A stretch of 12,926 nt of DNA from Nanobdellota archaeon (GCA_018830845.1 JAHJRS010000023.1:1-12926), one strand, 5' to 3'. Shown: positions 1 through 6,383, numbered from the stretch's first letter. Notes: generated by a model from the letters alone, not told the origin. Program-made: numbers and translations.

Positions 1-1
1 A

Positions 2-409
2 AAGTTGGCAAAAAAGCTAAACTTTCCCGTGATAATTCATTCAAGAAAAGCCGAAAGGGAAGTTCTGGAAATTCTTGAAAAGTTTAAATCAATAAAAGTC
101 ATTCTCCACTGTTTTTCCGGGAGTTTCAATCTTGTTAAAAAAGGGATTGGACTTGGATGTTATTTTTCAATTCCGGCAAATATCGTTCGCTCAGAACACT
201 TTCAAAAAATGGCACAGGTAATTCCAAGGGAAAAAATTTTAACCGAAACGGATTCGCCTTACCTCTCTCCGTTTAAAGAAAAAGAAAATGAACCTGCCTT
301 CATAACTGAGTCAATAAAAAAAATTTCCAAAATATGGAAAATTCCTGAAACGGAAGTTGAAAAACAAATTGAAGGCAATTTTAGAAAAGTTTTTTTGGAG
401 AGATTGTGA
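2..409 (+). CDS. tatD: TatD family metal-dependent hydrolase, 5' end outside the window
   Basis: This is the C-terminal half of a TatD-type TIM-barrel hydrolase; the family has metal-dependent DNase/exonuclease activity. The frame is open to the left edge, so the true start and the first metal-binding HxH strand lie outside. About 135 residues remain of a family usually near 250-260. Visible landmarks are PVIIHSRKA (first His ligand of this half), ILHCFSGS (next His ligand, with the typical CFSG loop), and TETDSPYLSP, whose Asp is the last metal ligand. The end, GNFRKVF, is the usual TatD C-terminal signature. A TTG codon at position 5 is not a credible start, because it sits in the middle of a conserved strand. 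The stop codon is immediately followed by the next gene's ATG, so the two are very likely co-transcribed. Confidence 0.92.
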   Translation, partial: KLAKKLNFPVIIHSRKAEREVLEILEKFKSIKVILHCFSGSFNLVKKGIGLGCYFSIPANIVRSEHFQKMAQVIPREKILTETDSPYLSPFKEKENEPAFITESIKKISKIWKIPETEVEKQIEGNFRKVFLERL

Positions 410-721
410 ATGGGAGTTATTGTTAAAGTCCCGCCTGAAGAATTAACAAAAGAACAACTTGTGAATATTTATAATTTATACCGGGAAGCTTACGGGGTTA
501 AATATAATTATCGGGATGAAATCTATCTGAGGGGGGAAGGAATTGAATTAATAAACAATCACGAGCATTTGGGTTACAGGCCATTTATGGGAGCAAAATT
601 TTTTGCCCAGCCAATGAAAGATAAAATTGATTTTTGGGGTTATACAATAGATTACGATCAGGATGAGGAAGCAAGTAAATTTGAAAAATTGGTTAAGAAT
701 TATTTTAAGGATAAAATTTAA
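410..721 (+). CDS. small hypothetical protein (103 aa) downstream of tatD
   Basis: I do not recognise this protein. It has 103 residues, no signal peptide, no membrane segment and no cysteine motif. It looks like a compact alpha/beta protein with many aromatic residues (YNLYREAYGVKYNYRDE, then a YRPF/FWGY stretch at about 61-80) and an acidic then lysine-rich C-terminus. The ATG directly follows the tatD stop codon. A GGAG about 9 bases upstream of the ATG is a plausible Shine-Dalgarno site, which is expected for an internal operon gene in a genome whose first genes look leaderless. Its end overlaps the convergent thermosome gene by 4 bases. That the gene is real rests on its operon position and good coding character; the function is unknown. 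Confidence 0.75.
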   Translation: MGVIVKVPPEELTKEQLVNIYNLYREAYGVKYNYRDEIYLRGEGIELINNHEHLGYRPFMGAKFFAQPMKDKIDFWGYTIDYDQDEEASKFEKLVKNYFKDKI

Positions 722-2334
722 CTAAGTCCTTCCATATATCCCGGGAGGCTTCCCATGCTGTTCATATTTCCTTTTCTCGAAGGTTTGGAAGCAATAACGT
801 CATCAATTCTCAAAATCATTGTCGCAACATCAGTTGCCGAGTTTATTGCCTGAAATTTTATTTTTGCCGGCTCAATAATCTTTGAAGTTAAAACATTTTC
901 AACTTTATTTGTAAACAAATTCAGGCCAGCATTTTGCTCCCCAGCGTCGTGTCTTTGTTTTAATTCTGTTAATACATCAATAGGGTCCATTCCGGCGTTT
1001 TCAGCAAGGGTTGTGGGAATAAACTCCAGCGCATTCGCAAATTCTTCAACCGCAAGCTGCTCGCGCCCTTTAAGTGTCCGGCAAAATTCCCGTAACCTTT
1101 TTGAAATTTCCATTTCAACTGCCCCCCCTCCAGGAACAACAAGCCCGGTTTCAAGAGAGCTGACAACATCAAAGAGTCCGTTTAAAATAGCTTTTTCAAT
1201 TTCATCAACAACATGGGTTGTTCCTCCGTGAACCAAAATAGTGACTGCTTTTTGTTTTTGTGTGCCCCCGATATAAGTCATGAATTCCCCGCTTTCTTTA
1301 AATTCCTCAACTACCTCGGCCCCCCCTAATTTGCTTGAATCTATTTCATTTAAGTTTGAAATTATCCTAGCTCCCGTTGCCCTTGATATTTTTTCTATGT
1401 CTGACCTTGAAACCCTCCGTGTCGCATAAATTCCCTCTTTTGAAAGAAGATACCTTGCAAAGTCATCAATTCCTTTCTGGCAAAAAAGAACATTTGCCCC
1501 GGTTAAAGCTATTTTTTCAGTCATTTTTTTTATTGATTTTTCCTCTTCATCAAGGAAATTCTGAAGCTCCATGTGGTTTGTTATTGAAATCTTAGTGTCA
1601 ATTTCGGGGGTCTTTAGTTCAAGCGGAAAATCTATAACAAGAATTTTTGCGTTCTCAACTTTTTTAGGCATTTCTTTGGAGATTCTTTCCTTCCCTATTA
1701 TTATTCCTTCAACAAGTTCAGTGTTGCTCATTCCTTCTCCAACAACTTTTTCTATTTTTATGTCTTCGGTGTCAACTTTCCCGTTAACCTTAACCTTCTT
1801 TACGGCACTGACAATTATATCTGAAAATTTTTCTTTTTCTTCTTCCGCGCCTTTACCGGTCATTGCAGTCATTGCAATTTCTTTCAGGGCCTGCCAGTTT
1901 TCAGGGCTTATCTTTAAAGAAATCTCATTCAAAATCTCATGAACTTTTTTTTGTGCAATCCTATATCCTTTTGCAATAATAGTGGGGTGTATTCTTTTAT
2001 CCAGGAGTTTCTCAGAATTTTCAAGAAGTTTTCCGGCAATCATAACAGAAGTTGTTGTTCCGTCCCCCACTTCTCTCCATTGCGTTTTTGCAATTTCGAC
2101 CATCATTTTTGCAGCAGGGTGTTCAATTTGCATTTCTTCAAGAATGGTCACCCCGTCATTCGTAACTATTATTTCATTTGTCGGACTTACAAGCATTTTA
2201 TCCATTCCCTTTGGTCCAAGAGTGGTTTTAATGATTTCTGTCACAAGTTTTGCAGCCATGATATTGTTTCTTTGTGCATCCTTGCCAAAAGTCCTTTCAG
2301 TTTCATCCGGCATAAGCCCCATCCTTTTTCCCAT
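718..2334 (-). CDS. ths: thermosome subunit (group II chaperonin, CCT/TCP-1 family)
   Basis: This is an ATP-driven cytosolic folding chaperonin subunit, 538 residues and full length for the family. The N-terminus [17 protein letters not shown] is typical. Nucleotide-site motifs are TLGPKG (38-43), [10 protein letters not shown] (59-68), GDGTTTS (90-96), TGKGAE (159-164) and PGGGAVEME (401-409). The apical domain with its helical lid segment spans roughly 210-370. In the segment just before PGGG, aligned without gaps to other chaperonins, the usual Asp-Ala (GroEL D398, the hydrolytic Asp) reads Asn385-Gly386; Asp389 lies one helical turn later. The C-terminus ends [11 protein letters not shown] rather than in the common Gly-Gly-Met-rich tail. 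The ATG is 26 bp downstream of a TATA box, consistent with a leaderless transcript. Family assignment is certain; whether it hydrolyses ATP normally is open. Confidence 0.97.
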   Translation of the reverse strand: MGKRMGLMPDETERTFGKDAQRNNIMAAKLVTEIIKTTLGPKGMDKMLVSPTNEIIVTNDGVTILEEMQIEHPAAKMMVEIAKTQWREVGDGTTTSVMIAGKLLENSEKLLDKRIHPTIIAKGYRIAQKKVHEILNEISLKISPENWQALKEIAMTAMTGKGAEEEKEKFSDIIVSAVKKVKVNGKVDTEDIKIEKVVGEGMSNTELVEGIIIGKERISKEMPKKVENAKILVIDFPLELKTPEIDTKISITNHMELQNFLDEEEKSIKKMTEKIALTGANVLFCQKGIDDFARYLLSKEGIYATRRVSRSDIEKISRATGARIISNLNEIDSSKLGGAEVVEEFKESGEFMTYIGGTQKQKAVTILVHGGTTHVVDEIEKAILNGLFDVVSSLETGLVVPGGGAVEMEISKRLREFCRTLKGREQLAVEEFANALEFIPTTLAENAGMDPIDVLTELKQRHDAGEQNAGLNLFTNKVENVLTSKIIEPAKIKFQAINSATDVATMILRIDDVIASKPSRKGNMNSMGSLPGYMEGLS

Positions 2335-2354
2335 ATTAAATTCACTTTTGGTAA

Positions 2355-2366
2355 TTATTTAAATAT
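2355..2366 (-). promoter_or_regulatory. TATA box of the thermosome gene
   Basis: On the minus strand the site reads ATATTTAAATAA, centred about 26 bp before the thermosome ATG. That spacing puts the expected start of transcription at or next to the start codon. No obvious heat-shock operator repeat was seen between it and the divergent promoter. Confidence 0.6.
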
Positions 2367-2380
2367 TGTTGCAACAGAAG

Positions 2381-2393
2381 AATATTTAAAATA
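2381..2393 (+). promoter_or_regulatory. TATA box of the gene at 2412
   Basis: The site AATATTTAAAATA is centred about 25 bp ahead of the ATG at 2412. It lies back to back with the thermosome promoter in a 77-bp divergent spacer. The spacing implies a leaderless mRNA. Confidence 0.6.
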
Positions 2394-2411
2394 AAAATTC
2401 ATAGTTAAAAC

Positions 2412-2873
2412 ATGTCAGAGCAGGATGAGGTGTACTCAAGCAAAGTTTCTTATAGCGGATTTTTTAGCTTTAAAGATTTTTATGCCTTTTGTTATAACTG
2501 GCTCACCGAGGAGGCTGGTTTTGACGTTGAAGAGACAGAATACTCTGAAAAAATAGGCGGACCAACCAAGGATATAAAATTTAAGTGGACCGGAACAAAA
2601 TATGTGACTGATTATTTTGAATTTGAAGTAAAGGCTGATTTTGATGTGAGAGGGTTATCCGAAACAGAGATAAACAAGGGGGGCAAGAAGATGAAAACAA
2701 ACGAAGGCTCAGTTACTATGAAGGTTAAGGCCTCACTTGTGAGAGATTATGACGGAAAATTTGAAACTTCAGCAAAAATGAAGCTTTGGAGAGGGATTTA
2801 TGAAAAGTGGATAATTTCACAGAGGGTTGCTGAATTTGAAGACAAACTTTCAGGATTGGCTGACGGTTTCTAA
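2412..2873 (+). CDS. hypothetical protein (153 aa), soluble, beta-rich
   Basis: I do not recognise a family. The 153-residue product has no signal peptide or membrane span. It begins with a short acidic/Ser stretch. Residues about 15-45 look helical with many aromatics (FSFKDFYAFCYNWL). After that come alternating hydrophobic strands rich in Lys/Asp/Thr (FEFEVKADFDV, SVTMKVKASLV) and a C-terminal amphipathic helix (ISQRVAEFEDKL). An antiparallel sheet with flanking helices is the likely fold; a ligand-binding beta/alpha cup is possible but unproven. The ATG is chosen because a TATA box lies 25 bp upstream. The stop codon opens directly into an inverted repeat. Coding character is strong; the function is unknown. 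Confidence 0.8.
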   Translation: MSEQDEVYSSKVSYSGFFSFKDFYAFCYNWLTEEAGFDVEETEYSEKIGGPTKDIKFKWTGTKYVTDYFEFEVKADFDVRGLSETEINKGGKKMKTNEGSVTMKVKASLVRDYDGKFETSAKMKLWRGIYEKWIISQRVAEFEDKLSGLADGF

Positions 2874-2900
2874 GGTCAGGCGAAGTCTTTCCTTGACCTT
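2872..2900 (+). terminator. inverted repeat at the 3' end of the gene at 2412, possible terminator or mRNA-end hairpin
   Basis: The arms AAGGTCA and TGACCTT are perfect. They are extended by GG/CC after one bulged T, with a loop of about 10 bases. The first arm begins inside the TAA stop codon. No T-run follows directly, so it is not a classic intrinsic terminator; it could be a processing or stability hairpin. Confidence 0.35.
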
Positions 2901-2937
2901 GAGGGCGCATAAGAGTAAATTTTAGACTACAATAAAA

Positions 2938-2946
2938 CTTATAAAG
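2938..2946 (+). promoter_or_regulatory. TATA box of the gene at 2968
   Basis: The site CTTATAAAG is centred about 26 bp before the ATG at 2968, again the leaderless spacing. It indicates that this gene has its own promoter despite lying only 94 bp behind its neighbour. Confidence 0.6.
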
Positions 2947-2967
2947 AATTTTCTTTATAGAAATCAA

Positions 2968-3324
2968 ATGGGATATTTAACTACATTCACAATTTATAAT
3001 GACGGGATAGAACTAATCCGTAAGGATAGCAATGAATTCTGCGAGAAATTAAAAAGTTGTGCACTGGAAATGAAAACAGACACTTTTGGGCACAGAAACT
3101 TCACAAATCTTGTAAAAGTACAAAAAAGCAGACACGCCGATGACCCCACGGTTTATGTCCACATGGGAAATACTCTCTGTGAGATGAATGCATACTCAAA
3201 AGAAACAAAAAATATTATGGATAAAAATCCGGAATTTTTCAAAGAAATGCTTGATTATATGAAGGGGCAAGTTAAGAAATTGGAGAAAAATTTAAAAGAG
3301 CATGGTGAACATTCAAATTTGTAA
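2968..3324 (+). CDS. hypothetical protein (118 aa)
   Basis: No family is recognised with confidence. The protein is 118 residues and soluble, starting MGYLTTFTIYNDGIELI. It has a predicted strand-helix start, two Cys in the first helix region (FCEKLKSCALE), a His-containing middle (FGHRNF, SRHADD, VYVHMGNTLCEMN) and a long Lys/Glu-rich C-terminal helix (about 88-112). The paired strands around VKVQKSRHADDPTVYVHMG suggest a small alpha/beta domain. The His/Cys residues could bind a metal, but they do not form a standard motif. Its own TATA box 26 bp upstream fixes the start. A T- and A-rich stretch after the stop may serve as a terminator. Confidence 0.75.
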   Translation: MGYLTTFTIYNDGIELIRKDSNEFCEKLKSCALEMKTDTFGHRNFTNLVKVQKSRHADDPTVYVHMGNTLCEMNAYSKETKNIMDKNPEFFKEMLDYMKGQVKKLEKNLKEHGEHSNL

Positions 3325-3356
3325 GTTTTTAATTTAAAAATTCAAACATAGAAATG

Positions 3357-3369
3357 TTTATATATAAAA
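3357..3369 (+). promoter_or_regulatory. TATA box of the surface-protein gene at 3386
   Basis: The site TTTATATATAAAA is centred about 25 bp before the ATG at 3386, implying a leaderless transcript. Confidence 0.65.
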
Positions 3370-3385
3370 TCCCCGAAATTTTATT

Positions 3386-4756
3386 ATGAAAAAGGTGTAT
3401 TTATTTATTATTCTTGGAATACTTCTTATTCAGCCAATCATGGCAATAGATCTTGATGTGAAAAAATTAAGCAGCAATGAAGTTATGATTAAAGGTCTTA
3501 ATGATTCTGCAACTTTTAGAATTGAGGTGACAAATAACGGTCCATCCGACTCATTTACATTTTACACTTTCTTTGGGAAGGGCTTTGAATCGATAGCTCC
3601 TGTTCAGATAAATTCAGGCGATTCAAAAGTTGTAGAATTAAAAATTTCACCAAGGCTTGATTATTCTTTAAGCGGACACGTGCGTTTCAATTATTTCATT
3701 CAGGCAAGCGATAGAACTGAGTTAACTGAAAGCTTTACAGTAAATTTGATTGAACTTAAAGATGCTTTTGAAGTGGGTGCTTCCTCAATTGACCCCGAAT
3801 CAAGCTCAATAAAAATCTACATTCACAACAAAGTTAATTTTGATTTTGAAGATTTGAATGTTGAGTTTAGTTCTCCCTTTTTTGATTTGGAAGAAACGGT
3901 TGATGTTGCTCCATATGAAAAAAAAGAGTTTGAAATTAATCTTAACAAGGAAAACTTCTCTAAATTAATGGCAGGATTTTATACTCTGAACGCGGGGCTT
4001 TCAATAAGTTCTGTTACAGGCGAGGTTGAAGGAACCATTAGTTTTATTGAAAAAAACATATTAAAAGAGGAAAAAGATAACTACGGATTTATCATTTACA
4101 CAACTATTATAAAGAAAATAAATGAGGGAAACACCCCATCTCAGGCAAACATTGCCGTCGATAAAAACATAATCTCAAGAATTTTCACTTCTTTTTCAGT
4201 TGAACCTGATGATGTTAGAAGGGAAGGTTTTGGCGTAACTTATATATGGAATAGAGAGGTTTCACCTGGAGAATCTTTTGAAGTGAGAGTTAACACAAAT
4301 TGGTTAATTCCTTTAATAATTGTAATACTAATCGTTTTGACCGTTGTTTTTGCAAGGAAATACTCAAATACCGATCTTGTTTTAAGAAAAAGGGTATCCT
4401 TTGTGAATGCAAAGGGAGGAGAGTTTGCACTCAAAGTTTTAATTAATATTGAATCAAGAAGGTTTATAGAGAATGTTAAGATTTTTGATAGATTGCCGCC
4501 TTTGGTTAAAATATACGAAAAGTTTGGGGGCACTCTTCCAAAAAGATTTAACAAGACAAGAAGAGTTTTTGAGTGGGAGCTTGGAAGCCTTGAAGCGGGA
4601 GAAAGAAGAACTCTTTCATATGTTATTTATTCAAAGGTAGGTGTTCTTGGAAAGTTTGCCCTTCCATCAACAACTTCAACCTTTGAGAGGGAAGGAAAAG
4701 AAAAAAGCACCTCTTCAAACAAAACGTTCTTCCTTGCTGATCAGAAGAGTGATTGA
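3386..4756 (+). CDS. exported single-TM protein with beta-sandwich ectodomain and DUF11-like C-terminal domain
   Basis: This 456-residue envelope protein is probably anchored in the cytoplasmic membrane. Residues 1-20 form a signal peptide with a likely cut after PIMA. Residues about 21-125 look like an Ig-like/CARDB-type beta domain (FRIEVTNNGPSDSF, INSGDSKVVELKISP). Residues about 128-225 look like a second one. A hydrophobic span at 306-324 is followed by ARKYSNTDLVLRKR, so the positive-inside rule puts the C-terminus in the cytoplasm. Residues about 335-450 resemble a DUF11-type repeat (VKIFDRLPPLV, FEWELGSLEAGERRTLSYVI), a domain usually found outside the cell. Role unknown: scaffolding, adhesion or cell-envelope assembly are guesses. 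It ends 4 bp before the convergent microprotein gene. The neighbouring protease at 5407-6324 also carries a CARDB-like domain. Confidence 0.85.
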   Translation: MKKVYLFIILGILLIQPIMAIDLDVKKLSSNEVMIKGLNDSATFRIEVTNNGPSDSFTFYTFFGKGFESIAPVQINSGDSKVVELKISPRLDYSLSGHVRFNYFIQASDRTELTESFTVNLIELKDAFEVGASSIDPESSSIKIYIHNKVNFDFEDLNVEFSSPFFDLEETVDVAPYEKKEFEINLNKENFSKLMAGFYTLNAGLSISSVTGEVEGTISFIEKNILKEEKDNYGFIIYTTIIKKINEGNTPSQANIAVDKNIISRIFTSFSVEPDDVRREGFGVTYIWNREVSPGESFEVRVNTNWLIPLIIVILIVLTVVFARKYSNTDLVLRKRVSFVNAKGGEFALKVLINIESRRFIENVKIFDRLPPLVKIYEKFGGTLPKRFNKTRRVFEWELGSLEAGERRTLSYVIYSKVGVLGKFALPSTTSTFEREGKEKSTSSNKTFFLADQKSD

Positions 4757-4760
4757 TTTT

Positions 4761-4904
4761 TTATTTAATAACAACTTTAGTTTTGTGACATTTAGGGCAA
4801 AAATATTGTTGAGAGAACTTTCCATTTCCAACATTTGAAGCCCCCATAAATTTTTTCCACTGATGTTTACAGAAAATCTTTTTAATCAGTATTTTTAGCC
4901 CCAT
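4761..4904 (-). CDS. 47-residue zinc-ribbon microprotein
   Basis: This short gene encodes 47 residues beginning MGLKILIKKIFCKHQW and ending YFCPKCHKTKVVIK. A first knuckle CKHxW (Cys12, His14) is matched about 20 residues later by CPKCH (Cys36, Cys39, His40), a layout suitable for binding one zinc ion. Basic residues flank both knuckles, which would suit nucleic-acid or ribosome binding, but this is inference. The ATG is the only plausible start. A TATA-like TTATAAAG lies about 40 bp upstream on the minus strand, giving a leader of perhaps 15 bases. Its stop lies 4 bp from the convergent surface-protein gene. The regular Cys spacing is the main reason for calling it real. Confidence 0.6.
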   Translation of the reverse strand: MGLKILIKKIFCKHQWKKFMGASNVGNGKFSQQYFCPKCHKTKVVIK

Positions 4905-4970
4905 TTTATTAATGATAATTGTTACTTTTTAATTTTTTCTCTCTTTATAATTCATATTATCAACAGATAA

Positions 4971-4980
4971 TCTTTTAAAT
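4971..4980 (+). promoter_or_regulatory. TATA box of tRNA-Tyr
   Basis: The site TCTTTTAAAT is centred about 28 bp before the first base of the tRNA, the normal archaeal distance. The 100-bp spacer at 4905-5004 also holds the minus-strand TTATAAAG site (4943-4950) that may serve the microprotein gene. Confidence 0.55.
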
Positions 4981-5004
4981 TCCAAACTGCCTTTATGAAT
5001 ACAA

Positions 5005-5150
5005 CCACCCATAGCTCAGTGGTTAGAGCGCCTGGCTGTAGTTTAAAACTAAGATGGATATTCCCTATCGGGAAATTAGATGAAATCTGAAAAGCAGGTT
5101 CTGGAAAAGCAGTGCCCGGGAGATCCCCAGTTCGACTCTGGGTGGGTGGA
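5005..5150 (+). tRNA. tRNA-Tyr: tRNA-Tyr (anticodon GTA) with a 73-nt intron
   Basis: The acceptor arms CCACCCA and TGGGTGG pair fully, with discriminator A73 and no encoded CCA. C1-G72 with A73 is the archaeal tyrosine identity. The D arm is GCTC/GAGC around AGTGGTTA. The anticodon stem is CCTGG/CCGGG with loop C-T-G-T-A-G-C. The T arm is CCCAG/CTGGG with loop TTCGACT. The mature tRNA is 73 nt. The intron (5042-5114) sits between positions 37 and 38. Exon CTGT pairs with intron GCAG to form the 4-bp central helix. Three-base bulges AGT and TGC each carry the cut in the expected place, a canonical bulge-helix-bulge for the splicing endonuclease. The intron has an internal hairpin, TTCCC/GGGAA. 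Confidence 0.95.
5042..5114 (+). other. tRNA-Tyr intron (73 nt)
   Basis: The boundaries follow from the bulge-helix-bulge and from restoring a 7-base anticodon loop. The interior holds TTCCC-TATC-GGGAA, which can be enclosed by CTAA/TTAG, and a small AGAT/ATCT hairpin. No open frame or convincing guide-RNA boxes were found in it. Confidence 0.9.
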
Positions 5151-5154
5151 TACC

Positions 5155-5192
5155 GGCGGGGAATTAATCAAACCCCGCCTCTTTTCATTTTT
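5155..5192 (+). terminator. hairpin-plus-T terminator of tRNA-Tyr
   Basis: A perfect 7-bp GC-only stem, GGCGGGG/CCCCGCC, with an 11-base AT loop, begins 5 bases after the tRNA. It is followed by TCTTTTCATTTTT. This looks like a bacterial-style intrinsic terminator, whereas archaeal termination usually needs only T-runs. Confidence 0.8.
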
Positions 5193-5347
5193 AAAATTAT
5201 TAATGCCGACGTAAAAAACCCTTTTTAAATGTTTTTGTCCTCGGCAAATCTCAAAGCATCTCCTGCAAAACAGAAGAATTTAAATACCTGAACACCATAA
5301 CAATTTTATAAAAAATGAGGTGCAAGCAAGGCTTGTAAAATCAAAAG
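5193..5347 (+). other. intergenic stretch with an imperfect hairpin and a promoter-like site
   Basis: No gene is evident here. The arms TGCCGA (5204-5209) and TCGGCA (5241-5246) enclose an inner stem AAAAAC/GTTTTT (5214-5219 with 5231-5236), giving a two-part hairpin of about 43 nt. Further on, AATTTAAATACC (5277-5288) is a good TATA candidate that would start transcription near 5310. A second TATA-like ATTTTATAAA (5303-5312) and a small hairpin CAAGC-AAG-GCTTG (5323-5335) follow. The stretch may hold a small RNA or the leader of the acidic peptide that follows. Confidence 0.35.
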
Positions 5348-5410
5348 ATGGAGGAAAAAGATTTCTCAGGGGACGAAGATTTTCTAAGCGAATTTGATTT
5401 GGACGATTAA
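5348..5410 (+). CDS. possible 20-residue acidic peptide
   Basis: The short frame MEEKDFSGDEDFLSEFDLDD contains 10 Asp/Glu and only one basic residue. Its TAA overlaps the last codons of the convergent protease gene. Two TATA-like sites lie upstream at 5277 and 5303. An in-frame ATG at 5315 is closed after 7 codons by TAA, so a longer form would need readthrough. No Shine-Dalgarno site is visible. Real acidic microproteins of this kind exist, but a frame this short can arise by chance. Confidence 0.25.
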   Translation: MEEKDFSGDEDFLSEFDLDD

Positions 5411-6324
5411 TCTTCTAGTCCTTTAAGGATTACTTGATTATTTTCCAAAGAAAGTTCAGGTTCGTTTGTTTCTACTTTTATTTTTAATTCTTTTGGCTGG
5501 CGGTCTGGAACCCAGACGTTTCTGATTTCAAGATTGTACGCGCTTGAAATGTCTATTGCATCCAAATCCAGTTCTTTTATAGCTTTATTATCAGAATAAA
5601 TAACAAGTTTTGAAGGGTTTGCCTCTTTCAACCCAATATTTCTTACAGACAAATTAATACTCAGGTATCTTCCAGACATAAATGCCGAAACATCCTTCAG
5701 CTCAAGGTCGGGATAGGGAGGGTAGTTATATAAAAAATTTATTTTGTTTATGATGTCATCCCCAATCGTTTGGGAGCAGTCACTTATGGGATACATTATG
5801 TTGTTTTCATTTTCTGAATGGTCGAAACCCAAAACATGAAGCAATTCATGGATGTGTATGTTTGGTCTTGGGCATGAAGAGTCCCTTAAAAGAAGTATGC
5901 TTCCTGAAAGAATTATATTAAAGTTTTCACCCGAGATTATTCTTGTCGGGCCTCCCTCCCCTGCAACAAACGTTCCCCCTCCGGTCGGAATGCTTTTTTC
6001 ATCACATGTAATCTCAATTTCAGGCCCACCCGTTCCCGAAGGATAAAAATTAAGAGGGGTAATCTCTTCCATAATCTCAAATGCCCTAATCATGTTGTTT
6101 GCTCTCTGAAGATTGCAGTTCTCATCTATTGCATAGGAAATGTCTTTTTCCGGGAACCTCATATTGCTGTAAAATTGCATTTCATCAGATTCATTTCCAA
6201 TGCTGAAGTTTCCGCTTCCCTGAACTTTAAAAGGAGTGTGACTGAAAGGCATGAACCAGTAAGTGAAAATAAAGAATATCAAAAACAGGCTCAGCATTCC
6301 AAAAAACAATTGCTTTAGGTCCAT
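5407..6324 (-). CDS. membrane-anchored matrixin-type metalloprotease (M10-like) with a CARDB-like domain
   Basis: This is a 305-residue extracytoplasmic zinc endopeptidase. Residues about 5-26 form an uncleaved signal anchor. The catalytic domain, about 60-200, carries the metzincin zinc motif HELLHVLGFDH (His159, Glu160, His163, Gly166, His169) and the Met-turn NNIMYP (Met177). A Gly-rich TGGGTFVAGEGG segment precedes it. Cys107/Cys151/Cys183 and Cys70 could form disulfides outside the cell. Residues about 205-302 form a CARDB-like beta domain (PDLELKDVSAF, LSVRNIGLKEANPSKLVIY, LENNQVIL). No propeptide cysteine switch is evident. The ATG has a TATA box 26 bp upstream and is leaderless. The substrate is unknown; processing of surface proteins or a host/partner protein is possible. 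The gene diverges from the zinc-rich gene at 6405. Confidence 0.9.
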   Translation of the reverse strand: MDLKQLFFGMLSLFLIFFIFTYWFMPFSHTPFKVQGSGNFSIGNESDEMQFYSNMRFPEKDISYAIDENCNLQRANNMIRAFEIMEEITPLNFYPSGTGGPEIEITCDEKSIPTGGGTFVAGEGGPTRIISGENFNIILSGSILLLRDSSCPRPNIHIHELLHVLGFDHSENENNIMYPISDCSQTIGDDIINKINFLYNYPPYPDLELKDVSAFMSGRYLSINLSVRNIGLKEANPSKLVIYSDNKAIKELDLDAIDISSAYNLEIRNVWVPDRQPKELKIKVETNEPELSLENNQVILKGLED

Positions 6325-6344
6325 GTTATGAATACGAATTTTGG

Positions 6345-6354
6345 TTTTTTAAAT
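6345..6354 (-). promoter_or_regulatory. TATA box of the matrixin-type protease gene
   Basis: On the minus strand the site reads GATTTAAAAA, centred about 26 bp ahead of the ATG at 6324. The spacing again indicates a leaderless mRNA. Confidence 0.55.
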
Positions 6355-6370
6355 CTCTCCATATGCCAAC

Positions 6371-6383
6371 AATTTATATAAAG
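6371..6383 (+). promoter_or_regulatory. TATA box that decides the start at 6405
   Basis: AATTTATATAAAG is centred about 27 bp before the ATG at 6405. An in-frame ATG at 6363 lies upstream of this box, so it should not be in the transcript. The start at 6405 is therefore preferred. Confidence 0.65.

Noticed and set aside
1571..2394. Long plus-strand open frames opposite the thermosome gene (123, 126 and 151 codons)
   Set aside because: They are antisense shadows of a highly conserved gene, with low-complexity Ser/Phe-rich translations and no promoter spacing.
5080..5092. C/D-box-like TAGATGA and CTGA within the tRNA intron
   Set aside because: The boxes are only 3 bases apart and there is no second C'/D' pair, so no guide RNA can form as in the tRNA-Trp intron.
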